DNA of 64,000 nucleotides from Leptolinea sp. HRD-7. GTDB taxonomy: Bacteria > Chloroflexota > Anaerolineae > Anaerolineales > Anaerolineaceae. The stretch covers positions 3,194,001 through 3,258,000 of the forward strand of contig AP024710.1 in NCBI GenBank assembly GCA_024363285.1, written 5' to 3'. This document shows positions 15,987 to 26,764 of this stretch, piece after piece. Numbering within the stretch: position 1 is the stretch's first letter; every line of letters begins with the position of its first letter. Made by a program: the position numbers and the translations under genes. The notes under the pieces are model-generated. The model was given only the letters and a program-made list of their open reading frames with translations, searched no databases and was not told where the DNA came from.

Positions 15987-17072
15987 ATGACACTAACCGG
16001 TAAGGGATTTTTTATCTGGAAGATACAGGAATGCGAAGGGGGATCGCCGGCGGCCATCGCTTCAGTGGCTAAAGCCGCCGGTCTGTCACACGTGTTGATC
16101 AAGATTGCCGATGGAATAAACCAATCCAATGTGGATAAAACTACCGGAACGGATCTTGTTCCCCCTCTCGTTCAAGCTTTACATTCTGCGGGAATTCAGG
16201 CATGGGGATGGCATTACCTCTATGGTGACGATCCTGTCGGTGAAGCCTGGAACGGCGGCCGAAGGGCACGCGCGCTCGGGCTTGATGGTTATGTGATCGA
16301 TGCAGAGAGGGAATTTAAAGCTCCGGGTATGGATGTAAAGGCACAGCGTTTTGTATCAGATCTCCGCGGTTATCTGGGAACTATTCCCGCCGCTTTGAGT
16401 TCCTTCCGGTTCCCTTCCTTCCACAAAGAATTCCCATGGAGCCCTTTCCTGCAAAAAACTGATTTCAATATGCCGCAGGTATACTGGGAACAATCTCATA
16501 ATGCCAGCGCGCAACTTACCCGGTCATTTCGCGAATTTCAAACGCTTACACCCATCCGTCCCGTGATCGCGACCGGATCAGCATACGGAAATAATGGATG
16601 GGCGCCCACTACAACTGACATCAACGAATTTCTAAAAACTGCCGTATCTCTGAATATTCCGGCAGTAAATTTTTATAGTTGGGATTATTGCCGAAAGAGT
16701 CTTCCAACATTATGGAATATCATCGCCGCTTTCCCCTATCCGGGTTCCTCACCGGCAGGTATCGAACAACGTTGGATCAATGCGCTAAACTCGCGCGATC
16801 CTCAGGCTATCAGCGCGTTATATACTGAAGATGCGGTTCACATTACCTCTACTCATACCATTCAAGGGCGCGATGCGATTTTGACATGGTATAAAGAATT
16901 TTTCGCGAAACACCCCGCCGGAACGGTTTTTTCATTGACGTCTCAAGCCGGCTTAGACAAGACGAGGAATATCAGTTGGGCATATACCATTTCTTCCAAA
17001 ACAACTCATGGCAAAGATTCTCTTGGGTTGGAAGATAACCTGATATCGTATCATTACTCAACATTAAGCTAA
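15987..17072 (+). CDS. Two-domain protein: glycosidase-like TIM barrel plus SnoaL/NTF2-like domain
   Basis: 361 residues. Residues 5-250 look like a TIM-barrel glycoside-hydrolase-like fold: a beta strand G-K-G-F-F-I-W-K, V-L-I-K-I-A-D-G, A-W-G-W-H-Y-L-Y, G-Y-V-I-D-A-E-R-E-F (an Asp/Glu pair at the position of a catalytic or substrate site), M-P-Q-V-Y-W and F-Y-S-W-D-Y. Residues 262-361 begin I-E-Q-R-W-I-N-A-L-N-S-R-D and match an NTF2/SnoaL-like cone that may bind a ligand or mediate dimerisation. No signal peptide, so it appears cytoplasmic. I do not recognise the exact family. It starts nine bases after the HD gene and ends at a terminator. Confidence 0.55.
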   Translation: MTLTGKGFFIWKIQECEGGSPAAIASVAKAAGLSHVLIKIADGINQSNVDKTTGTDLVPPLVQALHSAGIQAWGWHYLYGDDPVGEAWNGGRRARALGLDGYVIDAEREFKAPGMDVKAQRFVSDLRGYLGTIPAALSSFRFPSFHKEFPWSPFLQKTDFNMPQVYWEQSHNASAQLTRSFREFQTLTPIRPVIATGSAYGNNGWAPTTTDINEFLKTAVSLNIPAVNFYSWDYCRKSLPTLWNIIAAFPYPGSSPAGIEQRWINALNSRDPQAISALYTEDAVHITSTHTIQGRDAILTWYKEFFAKHPAGTVFSLTSQAGLDKTRNISWAYTISSKTTHGKDSLGLEDNLISYHYSTLS

Positions 17073-17114
17073 AAAAGCGGGTCTGGTTTCAATTCACCAG
17101 ACCCGTTTTTTTTG
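17071..17114. terminator. Bidirectional Rho-independent terminator between the SanA operon and rpoC
   Basis: CGGGTCTGGT (17078-17087) pairs with ACCAGACCCG (17096-17105), an eight-base loop, with A6 before and T8 after. It serves both converging units. Confidence 0.92.
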
Positions 17115-17121
17115 TTGTTTT

Positions 17122-20100
17122 TTATCCGGCAGTAGGCAGTTGATCTTCAGCCTGAGCTTCGGTTCCCACAGCCAGACCGTGTTCTTCGGTGAAACGCCCA
17201 TGAATGAAGCCGGTACCGGCGGGGATGAGCTTGCCGATGATCACATTTTCCTTCAGACCGTACAACGGATCGCCAGTAGACGCAATAGCGGCGCCGGCTA
17301 ATACTTTGATGGTGTGCTGGAAGGAAGAAGCTGACAACCAGGAGTCAGTGCTTAATGATGCTTTAGTTACACCCAGCAGGATTTCGACAAATTTCGCTGG
17401 CTGTTTGCCATTGGCAAGCATTTCCTCATTGGTTTTGTAAATCTCAAGACGGTCAACCAGATCCTGAGGCAGGTACTTGGTGTCACCAGGGCGAATAACC
17501 TGAACTTTGCCCAGCATCTTGCGGATGATGACCTCAAAGTGCTTATCGTTGATATTCTGACCCTGTGAACGGTACACTTTCTGAATTTCAACCAGCAGGT
17601 ACTTCATACATTCATCGCGGCCTTTAATCCGCAGGATGATATGCGGGTTCATTGAGCCTTCAGTAAGAGGTTCACCGGCATTGATATGGTCGCCTTCTTT
17701 GACCAACAGGCGTGCTGTGCTCGGGATTTCGTACTCTTCCGATTCGCGTTGTTCGTAAGAGTTGATTACACGAGTACCTTCAATGCGAATGCGTCCGGCA
17801 TGTTCGGCTTTAATTTCCGCTTCACCCATGCGGGCCAGGGTGTCAGCCACGGAAACCTGATCTTCATCTTTGACTGCGATCTCCCAGCCTTCTGGAATTT
17901 CGTACTCATCACTGACCATCTGGCTGTTTTCAAGGCGAACCACACGCTGGTCACTGTACTTGTCAGACTGAATGATTTTGACAACACCAGAAATCTGGCA
18001 GACAACAGCCTCACCTTTCGGCAAACGACGGGCTTCAAAGAGTTCTTCCACGCGGGGCAGACCGGTTGTGATGTCACCGCCAGCTGCCACACCACCGGTG
18101 TGGAAGGTGCGAAGGGTCAACTGCGTACCGGGCTCACCAATAGACTGGGCGGCAACAATACCTACGGCTGAACCCAGCTCTACTATAGCGCCGCGACCCA
18201 GGTCCATGCCATAGCATTTCTGACAGATACCGTGAGTGAGTTCGCAGGTCATTGGAGAGCGGACTTTTACTTCGGTAACACCGGCATCAACCACCTTGAT
18301 GATCGCCTCGTGATCCAGTAATTCATCACGATCGATCAGAATTTCACCAGTCTTAGGATCGATAACCCGTTCAGCCACAGTGCGCCCATAAAGACGCGTC
18401 CCCATAGACTGCCCGGCAATATCATCACTTTTACGAATGATAATTCCATCATGTGTTCCGCAGTCGAATTCGTTGACGATCATATCCTGAGCAACATCGA
18501 CCAACCGGCGGGTCAGGTAACCGGCATCTGCCGTACGCAGAGCCGTATCAGCCAGACCTTTACGGGCACCATGTGTGGAGATGAAGTATTCGAGGGCGGT
18601 AAGGCCTTCGCGGAAGTTTGACTTGATTGGCAGGCGAATAATACGGCCTGACGGGTCAGCCATCAAACCGCGCATACCGGCCAACTGGGCGATTGGTCCA
18701 AAGCCGCCTTTGGTAGCGCCGGAGTTTGCCATAGTAGATAGATTGCCTACCGGATCCATAGCTTTACGAACGGCATCAGCCACATCCTTGGTGGTCTGCT
18801 GCCATACTTCAATAGTACGGTCATTGCGTTCCTGCTCGGTAAGCAGACCACGGCGGTAATCGCGTTGAAGGCTGTCAACATCCTTCTGAGATTTATTCAG
18901 GATTTCATATTTCAACTGTGGAACTGTGATATCCGAAACGGCAATAGTTGAACCGGAGCGCATAGCATATTCGAAACCAATATCTTTTATGCGGTCAGCT
19001 ACTTCAGTGGTGACTTCTTGCCCACATTCTTCATAGATCTTGGCAATCAGGTCTTTCACACCACCCTTATCCAGTTCTTCGTTGACAAACTGAACGTCCA
19101 TAGGAAGGATGCGGTTGAAGATGACTCGCCCGGTGGTTGTTTCGATCATCTGCTCTGTTAATTCAGGCAGCTTGTCGCCATTTTTGTCATACCAGGTTTT
19201 GGCACGAACAATAATGTTGGAGTGAATATCCAGGTGCCCCAGACCGTACGCCAGTTCAACCTCATCACAATTGGCAAAGACATGTCCGTCACCCTTGTGG
19301 GTGAGTTTGTCACTTGTGGTCAGGTAATACACACCCAGAACCATATCTTTGGATGGGCTGATGATGGGTTCACCGTCGGCTGGTTTCAGCAGGTTACGAG
19401 AAGCCAGCATCAAGCGGCGGGCTTCGTTCACGGCCTTCTCAGAGAGCGGCACATGGACAGCCATCTGGTCACCGTCAAAGTCTGCATTGAAAGCGGTGGT
19501 CACCAGCGGGTGAAGCTGGATGGCGCTGCCTTCGATCAGGATCGGTTCAAAAGCCTGGATACCAAGGCGGTGCAACGTAGGAGCACGGTTTACCAGAACC
19601 GGACGGTCCTTGATAACCTCTTCCAGAACCTCCCAAACCTCGGGGCGATTGCGTTCAATGAAGCGGCGGGCACCCTTAACGTTTGCGGCATAATTGTGCT
19701 TTACCAACCGGGCAATAACAAATGGGCGGTAGAGTTCAAGTGCCATGGTCTTGGGCAAACCGCACTGGTAAAGTTTCAGGCTCGGGCCAACTACAATAAC
19801 AGAACGGCCGGAATAGTCCACACGTTTACCCAGCAAGTTGCGGCGGAAACGCCCTTTCTTGCCTTTAAGCATATCGCTTAGAGACTTCAGTTCACGGCGG
19901 CCGCGGCGTGATAACGCTTTTCCGCGCTGAGAGTTATCGATCAGGGAGTCAACCGCTTCCTGAAGCATACGTTTTTCGTTGCGCACAATGACATCCGGCG
20001 CGCCGAGCTCGAGCAGCCGTTTGAGACGGTTATTGCGGTTGATCACACGGCGGTACAGATCATTCAGGTCAGAGGTAGCGAAACGGCCTCCATCCAACTG

Positions 20101-21360
20101 AACCATCGGGCGTAGATCCGGAGGGATCACAGGGAGAACGGTCAAAATCATCCACTCAGGTCGATTGCCGGAGCGCTTGAAATCTTCCACCACTTTGAGA
20201 CGAGAGGTAGCTTTCTTGCGTTTCTGCTTGCTCTTCGAAGTACGAACTTCATGCCACAGATCTTCTGCCAGTTTTTCCAGGTCAAGGCGTTTAAGGATAT
20301 CGTAAAATGCCTCAGCACCCATATCGGCTTTGAAAACCTGCCCCCAGCGCTGCTTCAATTCGCGATACCGTTGTTCGCTCAGGAATGTGAAGGGACGCAG
20401 TTCCTGAAGTTCATCACGCAGGTGAGATGTCTGGTCCGCCGATTCGCTGGACTGATCTTCCAGCGTATTGCGCAGATTTTCCATATTGAGGTCGGCTTCT
20501 GCTTTGACCTCATCCAGCTTCAGTTTCAAAGAATCGATTTCCCGTTGAAGCTGTTCACGGAATTCCGCGTCGATCTCTTCAAGACGTTCTTTAACAGCCT
20601 TCTGCACAGCAGCAATGCTGTTCGCGGTGATAATTTCACCCTTATCAGCGATTTTTACATTGGTAGCCGTGAACACAATCTGGCTTTTGGCGGGAGTACC
20701 CAGGTTTTCCTGAAGGTCCTGCTCCAACAGCTGCCCTTCCTGGATAATGGGCTCCAGGCGCGAAGCGATCTGCTCATCAGCGCGAGTTTCAAGGTCGGAT
20801 TTTTGCTGGTTGATCTCAGCCAGCTTGCGATCACGGGCCTGCTTAACCTCAATAATCTTGGCATTGATCTGTTGAGCCTGCTCACGTTCAGATACGCTGA
20901 TCTCATCTTCCAAGCGCTTGAGGGCTTTCTGGCGGGCTTCTTCATCAACGTACGTGACAATATACTGAGCAAAATACAGTACGCGGTCAAGATTACGGCG
21001 AGAAATATCCAGCAATAGACCGAGATAAGACGGAATTCTGCGGGTGTACCATATATGAGCTACCGGTGTTGCCAGTTCAATATGCCCCATGCGTTCCCGG
21101 CGGACCGAGGAGCGGGTCACTTCAACACCACATTTATCGCAAACTATGCCTTTGTATCGGGGGTTCTTGTATTTACCGCAATAACATTGCCAGTCACGTG
21201 TGGGGCCAAAAATCGCCTCACAAAATAAACCATCTTTCTCAGGGCGGAGCCGTCGGTAATTGATCGTCTCCGGTTTTAAAACTTCACCGTATGACCAACT
21301 TCGAATGGTCTCTGGAGAAGCCAGGCTGATTCGTAGCGCCGTTAATCCCTTGGTTTCCAC
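17122..21360 (-). CDS. rpoC: DNA-directed RNA polymerase subunit beta'
   Basis: 1412 residues. N-terminal zinc site C59, C61, C74, C77; the N-A-D-F-D-G-D catalytic magnesium motif at 625-631; R-Q-N-L-L-like [15 protein letters not shown] before it; a second zinc site (C in E-F-D-C-G and [11 protein letters not shown]); and the [22 protein letters not shown] bridge/trigger-loop region. Residues about 137-325 are a long charged coiled-coil-rich insertion absent from E. coli beta'. GGAGG precedes the ATG. rpoB, normally directly upstream, is not there; a histidine kinase is instead. Confidence 0.98.
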   Translation of the reverse strand: METKGLTALRISLASPETIRSWSYGEVLKPETINYRRLRPEKDGLFCEAIFGPTRDWQCYCGKYKNPRYKGIVCDKCGVEVTRSSVRRERMGHIELATPVAHIWYTRRIPSYLGLLLDISRRNLDRVLYFAQYIVTYVDEEARQKALKRLEDEISVSEREQAQQINAKIIEVKQARDRKLAEINQQKSDLETRADEQIASRLEPIIQEGQLLEQDLQENLGTPAKSQIVFTATNVKIADKGEIITANSIAAVQKAVKERLEEIDAEFREQLQREIDSLKLKLDEVKAEADLNMENLRNTLEDQSSESADQTSHLRDELQELRPFTFLSEQRYRELKQRWGQVFKADMGAEAFYDILKRLDLEKLAEDLWHEVRTSKSKQKRKKATSRLKVVEDFKRSGNRPEWMILTVLPVIPPDLRPMVQLDGGRFATSDLNDLYRRVINRNNRLKRLLELGAPDVIVRNEKRMLQEAVDSLIDNSQRGKALSRRGRRELKSLSDMLKGKKGRFRRNLLGKRVDYSGRSVIVVGPSLKLYQCGLPKTMALELYRPFVIARLVKHNYAANVKGARRFIERNRPEVWEVLEEVIKDRPVLVNRAPTLHRLGIQAFEPILIEGSAIQLHPLVTTAFNADFDGDQMAVHVPLSEKAVNEARRLMLASRNLLKPADGEPIISPSKDMVLGVYYLTTSDKLTHKGDGHVFANCDEVELAYGLGHLDIHSNIIVRAKTWYDKNGDKLPELTEQMIETTTGRVIFNRILPMDVQFVNEELDKGGVKDLIAKIYEECGQEVTTEVADRIKDIGFEYAMRSGSTIAVSDITVPQLKYEILNKSQKDVDSLQRDYRRGLLTEQERNDRTIEVWQQTTKDVADAVRKAMDPVGNLSTMANSGATKGGFGPIAQLAGMRGLMADPSGRIIRLPIKSNFREGLTALEYFISTHGARKGLADTALRTADAGYLTRRLVDVAQDMIVNEFDCGTHDGIIIRKSDDIAGQSMGTRLYGRTVAERVIDPKTGEILIDRDELLDHEAIIKVVDAGVTEVKVRSPMTCELTHGICQKCYGMDLGRGAIVELGSAVGIVAAQSIGEPGTQLTLRTFHTGGVAAGGDITTGLPRVEELFEARRLPKGEAVVCQISGVVKIIQSDKYSDQRVVRLENSQMVSDEYEIPEGWEIAVKDEDQVSVADTLARMGEAEIKAEHAGRIRIEGTRVINSYEQRESEEYEIPSTARLLVKEGDHINAGEPLTEGSMNPHIILRIKGRDECMKYLLVEIQKVYRSQGQNINDKHFEVIIRKMLGKVQVIRPGDTKYLPQDLVDRLEIYKTNEEMLANGKQPAKFVEILLGVTKASLSTDSWLSASSFQHTIKVLAGAAIASTGDPLYGLKENVIIGKLIPAGTGFIHGRFTEEHGLAVGTEAQAEDQLPTAG

Positions 21361-21403
21361 TAAACTACCTCCTCGCGAATCTGGGTTCTGGCCAAAAAGT
21401 AAA

Positions 21404-21499
21404 GGTGTCGAGATTTTTTATACTCACACCTGGTAGCAAGCATGGTGTAATTCTGGATAATGCAATCAATTATTATAACAAAGAACCACGTAAATGCAA
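21404..21499 (-). promoter_or_regulatory. rpoC promoter and leader hairpin
   Basis: On the minus strand TTGCAT (21494-21499), a 16-base spacer and TATAAT (21472-21477). Transcription from about 21465 gives a leader of about 105 bases before the ATG at 21360, with a small hairpin (GGTGT/ACACC arms at 21404-21408 and 21426-21430). rpoC can thus be expressed independently of the upstream kinase. Confidence 0.7.
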
Positions 21500-21512
21500 G
21501 ATATCTGCCAGT

Positions 21513-24500
21513 TTAGATGGGAATTTCAATGGAGAATTTACTCCCTTTTCCAAGTTGGCTTTCCACATGAACCTCGCCCCCGTGCAATTCTACAATGGAT
21601 TTTACAATGATCAAGCCCAATTTCGATGCCCGTTGCCCGGCTTCGCGCATATTGCTTCTGCCTGCTCTGTTAAACAATCCGGGCAGATCAATCGGTGATA
21701 TTCCGATTCCCGTATCCTGAATGGCAATAACGCATTTGGAATTTTCTTTCTCTACCCAAACATTGACCTTGCCATCGATTCCGGTAAATTTAATGGCATT
21801 TTCTACAATATTGAAGATCGCCTGATGCAAAAGTTCACTGTCGACATCGATCAACAATGGTTCATCTAATCGTGTCAGATTAGAAATTACGATTTTTTTC
21901 TGCGCTGCCTGAGGGGCAAATTCTTCCACAACTTTTGACACCAATGTTCGCGCATCAACCGGCTCCAGATGAAGACGCGTTCCAGTTTCAACCCGACTCA
22001 GGTCAAGAATATTATTGACCATCCGACCCATTGTTTCAAGCCCTGCAATTATCTTTTGCAGATATAACTTCTGCTGGTCGTTGGTCTCACCCAGCATCTG
22101 AATCATATTGGCATACCCGTTGATCATGGTCAATGGCTGCCGAAGATCATGGCTGACTGTCTCAACAAATTCACCTTTTCGTGATAGTTCCTCTGCGTAA
22201 GAATTCACATCACGCAATACGCACAAAGACCCGGTGAATTTGCCGTCAGTGACAAACGGGCTGAACCTGGCGGAATAGACCCGCCCATCAATAAATTGGA
22301 TTTCCCTGACAATACCTTCACTTGAAATATCCCCGTTGGTCCCGGTGATAGATTTTTGCATTGATGGCAATGAAGCAATCCGTTTTCCTTCTTCATCCCG
22401 TAGGATAAGTCCATCAACATTTTGAGCGGCTTCATTAGCGTAAATGACTTCACCTGTCTGATCAAGAAGCAGCATAGGATCTTGAATAGCACTTACCAGT
22501 GCCTCAAATTGTTTGCGGCCTTGTTCAGTTTCAGAAAGACGCCTTTCGCCTGCTGCGGCAACAGCGATCTCGGAGGCCAGTGTTTTTAACAGGGTGATTT
22601 CTTCATCAGGGAAGACCTGTGGTTTTTCATAACCGATCCACAGTACACCAAGGAAATCATCTTTCTCCAGATAAATCGGTATCCCCACAATTGATGCGGG
22701 GATCGTCACGGCACTGTTAAAATCAATACGCCGGCTTCGAGCGGTGTTGCGGATGACAAATATACCTTCCCGTTGGCAGATTTCCAGTACCTGTGTATCC
22801 AATACAGCATACGCATCACTGCGGTCGCCAAACCCGAATCGGCGCAACGGTGATTGAATTACTCGTTCAATATCCGGTGGAACCAGGATCACCCGCGCAC
22901 AGGTAGCGTCACCGCGAAGAGCGGCACGCAAAATCGGCTCAATCGCTGTACCAAATTCTTCTCTAATGGCCACGCCGCGCCCGATAGTTATTAACCGGTG
23001 AGCTTCATCCATCTGAGCTTTTACGTTAACACGAACCTGTTCCAATGCCTGCGAAATATCCGTCATTTCAGATACATCACTTAAGCTTTTTATCGGAGAA
23101 TAATTTCCCCGCGATATCTGTCTTGCCGCCTGTAACAAGCGTTGTTCATCATGGAACAAATTGATCCAATAAATATCCAGCAAAATCAACAAGACGGCGA
23201 ATCCCATGACCAGAAACAGCATTTGTTTTAGAAAATCAGCCAGAATCAATTTTGCCCCGGCTGATGAGGGGATTTTTACAATTACGGTCCAATCTTTCGA
23301 AGATGGCCAATAAGCGTATGAGGCAGTTGATTTCCAGCCCTGCTGATCAAAAAACTCACCCGAAAAGACCTGCGATCTCAGGTCGGGCGCGGGAACATCA
23401 TCGAGCATGGGATTTCGATCTTCTGTGGGCACCAGCCAGATCATGGCTCCTTCATCCTCTAAACGCGTTACTTCACTCCAAAAAGGAGAATCAGGTGGCC
23501 TCGGAAATATTCCCTGCTGCAAGATGACAACACCCGCGGTTTTTCCCTCGTTATCCACGAAAGGCTGAACCATATTCAGCGTCAATGAAGATGAGGAATC
23601 TCGCAAATGCTGGCTGATAAGAGCAGAACCTTTACCATCCAGAGCCGATTTGACCGCAAGCAATAATTCAGCGGAAAAAGTGTCGGTTATCCCCGTTTGT
23701 GGAAATTGATGAAGAATCATTGACTTCGCATTGATAACGGTAATATTGACTCGTTCCGCAGGGAATGCCTTTTGCATATCTGTATAAAAATCCAATGTCG
23801 TCCGTTCAAGCAACGCGGTGGTGGCAATGGCTTTGGTTTTTTCCATGATCGTTTTTGCCTGATCGGGGAAGTACTGTGCGGCCAATCCGGCATGGCTGCC
23901 AATACTGCTTTTTAAAACATCCCTTACCTGCCGGGTTTGAATATCCCATGAAATTTGGGCCAGAATAAAAACAAACAAAATGGTGACAGGCAAAGTCATC
24001 CGCCAGAACTTGCTTTCGGCAAAGCCCTCATCGGGAGATGGCAGTAAATTGACTGCCTTTCGCCATGGACCGATCTTACGTCTAAATAAAAACTCTCCGA
24101 AACCACCTGCGATCAGGATGGGTAAACCGACAAAAAGTAAATCTGTTTTCCAATTCTGCAAACCGGCATTCACCATCAAAGCCAGTGGTTCGCCCACGCT
24201 GGCAAAAGCAGCAGCTGAACACAATAGATACGCCAATAATGCTGTTAAGATCGAAGCGCCCAGAGGATGCCGGACATAGTTATACAAATCTCCTCGGTAC
24301 CGCTGACGTAGACAGGCACCGGCGATTATCCCGCTGATGGCCAAAACCAGAGGCGTGAAAATTGAGTTTGTCGACAACAATGACAGTATCAATCCGCTCA
24401 ACAAGCCGGCCAACCCACCCAGTACAGGCCCAAAAAAAGCGCTGATAAGAAACCACGGGATAGCCGAAAGTACCATCCCGGGATATTGCCCTCTGAACAA

Positions 24501-24734
24501 CTCAAGTCCATTTATATTGTTTTCACCTATTCCCAGAAAGAGACACGCGGGAATAATTGTAAAAAACAAAAAAACGAGAAGAGTCCACCGTTTTTGAATG
24601 AAAGCCGCCGGAATATCCCACCAGCGTGCTAAAGCGGCTATGAACATCAGGCAATACAAACCAAATCCCACCCAACCGGCAATGGAATCTGGCAAATTTA
24701 TTTTCGTGGGTGTTTCAAGCAGTGAGAGGATCAC
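21513..24734 (-). CDS. Large multi-sensor membrane histidine kinase
   Basis: 1073 residues. Roughly 1-215: seven or eight membrane helices resembling a MASE-type sensor. A further helix near 240 leads into an extracellular Cache-like domain (about 265-500), then a membrane helix, a HAMP linker (about 530-590), a GAF domain (about 590-750) and a PAS domain (about 755-850). The HisKA motif has the phospho-acceptor His862 (V-S-H-D-L-R-Q-P-L). The HATPase domain has the N-box Asn979 and D-T-G-I-G-I-S. It would sense extracellular and cytoplasmic signals. No response regulator lies next to it, so it is an orphan kinase. GTG start; a TATAAT box lies at 24763-24768 (minus strand). The 3' end is 152 bases from rpoC with no terminator. 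Confidence 0.9.
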   Translation of the reverse strand: MILSLLETPTKINLPDSIAGWVGFGLYCLMFIAALARWWDIPAAFIQKRWTLLVFLFFTIIPACLFLGIGENNINGLELFRGQYPGMVLSAIPWFLISAFFGPVLGGLAGLLSGLILSLLSTNSIFTPLVLAISGIIAGACLRQRYRGDLYNYVRHPLGASILTALLAYLLCSAAAFASVGEPLALMVNAGLQNWKTDLLFVGLPILIAGGFGEFLFRRKIGPWRKAVNLLPSPDEGFAESKFWRMTLPVTILFVFILAQISWDIQTRQVRDVLKSSIGSHAGLAAQYFPDQAKTIMEKTKAIATTALLERTTLDFYTDMQKAFPAERVNITVINAKSMILHQFPQTGITDTFSAELLLAVKSALDGKGSALISQHLRDSSSSLTLNMVQPFVDNEGKTAGVVILQQGIFPRPPDSPFWSEVTRLEDEGAMIWLVPTEDRNPMLDDVPAPDLRSQVFSGEFFDQQGWKSTASYAYWPSSKDWTVIVKIPSSAGAKLILADFLKQMLFLVMGFAVLLILLDIYWINLFHDEQRLLQAARQISRGNYSPIKSLSDVSEMTDISQALEQVRVNVKAQMDEAHRLITIGRGVAIREEFGTAIEPILRAALRGDATCARVILVPPDIERVIQSPLRRFGFGDRSDAYAVLDTQVLEICQREGIFVIRNTARSRRIDFNSAVTIPASIVGIPIYLEKDDFLGVLWIGYEKPQVFPDEEITLLKTLASEIAVAAAGERRLSETEQGRKQFEALVSAIQDPMLLLDQTGEVIYANEAAQNVDGLILRDEEGKRIASLPSMQKSITGTNGDISSEGIVREIQFIDGRVYSARFSPFVTDGKFTGSLCVLRDVNSYAEELSRKGEFVETVSHDLRQPLTMINGYANMIQMLGETNDQQKLYLQKIIAGLETMGRMVNNILDLSRVETGTRLHLEPVDARTLVSKVVEEFAPQAAQKKIVISNLTRLDEPLLIDVDSELLHQAIFNIVENAIKFTGIDGKVNVWVEKENSKCVIAIQDTGIGISPIDLPGLFNRAGRSNMREAGQRASKLGLIIVKSIVELHGGEVHVESQLGKGSKFSIEIPI

Positions 24735-24791
24735 GTTCGCCGCTAATTAATAGAATAATTAAATTATAGCATCCACCACGAAGGTTACCGA

Positions 24792-26054
24792 TCAGATATC
24801 AATATGAAATTTGGCTTTTATATTATTTTTTTTCCAGGTACGTTTCAAGAGAATATGCCCGCTGACTTTTTGAGTTTCTTCCGCTTTTTCCGTCCAACGT
24901 CTGTAAAACCCGGCTGCCTCCCGCTGACATTGTTGGTCAAACCAGGCTAATTGACGATTATCCGCATCATCAGGTATACGGGCAAATCGTTCTTCAATGC
25001 GGTCTCGCAACTCTCGGAATTCATTGACAAATTCTTCCGGGCAAAATATCGCATTCCGGTTGAAAACCTCCCGTTCCCGCCAATCTTTTTCAGAAGAAAT
25101 GATAGAGTCGCCGACGAAATCATCGAAATGCACAGGCCTGAATATACTTAAGCAAGGAAGTGAGCTTCCCGTAATCCAGATATCCATTCGTTTGTTTGAA
25201 AGATCTACCACCAGGGAACCGGTAGTTTGATTGATCCGAACAGGACCAAACCCGGCATGCATACAGACAGAATTATCCGTCCATGAATCATCAGGCCATT
25301 TTGTCGAATCAAAATGCGAGCGTAGAATTGTAAAAAATTCGGCCACGGAGGATTCTGAATTCATTTTTTTTACCGCTTCCAGAGTACAGGCGCGTCTGCG
25401 GGTAGCTTGAGAAAAGCCGGTTATTATCGGATCACTCTTTTCAGAAACCAGGTCTTTTATGCCGGAAAAACCGGGGCTAGCGGTATCCCAATCGTGGTGA
25501 AGGGTTAACCCGTTAGAAATCGCCGCCGGCCCATCAACCCGTTTGACTGCCCAATCACGTCCGATGGTTTCAAGTACATAGGTATCGTTACGGTCAACAA
25601 TTAAAAAGCTGTTGTTATAAAAGAAAGGGTGACTGTACCCGCAATTCCCACCCTGCCCGAATGTTTCAAGAAGCGCTGTTACACAATCAACAGCTTCGGC
25701 GGATTTCGTCGAGCGTTCCAGTGCCAGGCGTAGAAGGTCCATTCCGGTCAGCGCCGGTTTCTTTGGGGCTCCCCCTTTTGTGAATAAGGCTTCATTTCCT
25801 ATCACCAGACCGTGCCGGTTTACGCCCATCTCCGCGCCCCACATCCATACCGGTTTGCATAAAATAACATCCTGCGTCTCTTTGGCCTGTGGAATGTCAA
25901 GATATGTACACCGGACCCTTTCTCCCTGAGAAAAGGTCCGGCCTTTTTGAAATATCACTTCGTGGGCTTCGTTCGGCTCCCGGTCTGAATTCTTACCAAA
26001 CCGGATACTGGATCCGGAAGATGTTTCCATTCGGTAGACAAACGTGTCGCACAT
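24792..26054 (-). CDS. Secernin-like C69-family N-terminal-nucleophile peptidase
   Basis: 420 residues starting M-C-D-T-F-V. After removal of Met, Cys2 would be the N-terminal nucleophile, as in C69 dipeptidases and secernins. Supporting features: F-G-K-N-S-D-R-E-P-N-E, M-W-G-A-E-M-G-V-N-R-H-G-L-V-I-G-N-E-A, and A-I-S-N-G-L-T near residue 200. Likely activity is hydrolysis of a small peptide or amide in the cytoplasm; substrate unknown. The start has AAGGGA upstream and lies two bases after the cmk stop. It is the last gene of the lepA-led run. Confidence 0.82.
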   Translation of the reverse strand: MCDTFVYRMETSSGSSIRFGKNSDREPNEAHEVIFQKGRTFSQGERVRCTYLDIPQAKETQDVILCKPVWMWGAEMGVNRHGLVIGNEALFTKGGAPKKPALTGMDLLRLALERSTKSAEAVDCVTALLETFGQGGNCGYSHPFFYNNSFLIVDRNDTYVLETIGRDWAVKRVDGPAAISNGLTLHHDWDTASPGFSGIKDLVSEKSDPIITGFSQATRRRACTLEAVKKMNSESSVAEFFTILRSHFDSTKWPDDSWTDNSVCMHAGFGPVRINQTTGSLVVDLSNKRMDIWITGSSLPCLSIFRPVHFDDFVGDSIISSEKDWREREVFNRNAIFCPEEFVNEFRELRDRIEERFARIPDDADNRQLAWFDQQCQREAAGFYRRWTEKAEETQKVSGHILLKRTWKKNNIKAKFHIDI

Positions 26055-26056
26055 AG

Positions 26057-26755
26057 TTATTCCCTTTCGATCAAGCCTCGTTCTTTCATCAAAGAAAGAA
26101 TTGCCTCAACAACATCGTCAATGGCCACATTATCAGTATCAAGGATTACCGCATCGTCGGCTGGCTTCAATGGAGCGATCACCCGGTTGCGGTCGATCTC
26201 ATCCCGCTGACGGGTGGATGCCAGAATCTGGTCATAATCCGCTGCCTGTCCGCGATTGACCAGTTCGTTATACCGCCGCCTTGCTCGTTCTTCGGCTGAA
26301 GCTTCCAGGAATACTTTCAAGTCAGCATTCGGAAACACCACTGTCCCGATATCACGCCCCACCATTACCACATTACCACGAGCACCGATACGGCGTTGCT
26401 GTTCTGTCATTGCGTCGCGAACACCTTTATACGTGGAAACAATTGATACATTGGCTTCAACTTCACGGCTGCGTACGTCCCATGTGACATCAGTGCCATC
26501 CAATAAAACATCCGCCAGCCGGCCATCATCTTTTCCCGGAGGGGCAACATCAATTTTAACTCTCCCGGCCAGTTCCGATACCGCGATTTCAGCATTCGGG
26601 TCAAGATTTGAACGAAGCACCGCCAGTGTAACCGCACGGTACATAATACCAGTATCAAAAAAAAGAAAACCTAACTGGCGCGCCAGTTTTTCACCAACGG
26701 TGGTTTTTCCTGAAGCAGCAGGCCCGTCAATAGCAATCGTGATTTTAGAAGACAA
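26057..26755 (-). CDS. cmk: Cytidylate kinase
   Basis: 232 residues. N-terminal P-loop I-D-G-P-A-A-S-G-K-T-T, then F-F-D-T-G-I-M-Y-R-A-V-T, the D-V-R-S-R-E-V-E loop, G-R-D-I-G-T-V-V-F-P and A-R-R-R-Y-N-E: the complete set for bacterial CMP/dCMP kinase, which makes CDP and dCDP from CMP and dCMP with ATP. The start codon is TTG, with GAGG from the previous gene's stop region as ribosome site. It sits nine bases behind the 572-residue membrane protein, inside the envelope operon. Confidence 0.95.
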   Translation of the reverse strand: MSSKITIAIDGPAASGKTTVGEKLARQLGFLFFDTGIMYRAVTLAVLRSNLDPNAEIAVSELAGRVKIDVAPPGKDDGRLADVLLDGTDVTWDVRSREVEANVSIVSTYKGVRDAMTEQQRRIGARGNVVMVGRDIGTVVFPNADLKVFLEASAEERARRRYNELVNRGQAADYDQILASTRQRDEIDRNRVIAPLKPADDAVILDTDNVAIDDVVEAILSLMKERGLIERE

Positions 26756-26764
26756 AAGAATACC

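Noticed and set aside
19222..19881. 219-codon plus-strand open frame antisense to rpoC
   Set aside because: Shadow of a conserved rpoC segment with no independent support.
20251..21018. 255-codon plus-strand open frame antisense to rpoC
   Set aside because: It is the opposite strand of the coiled-coil coding region; no ribosome site and no recognisable protein.
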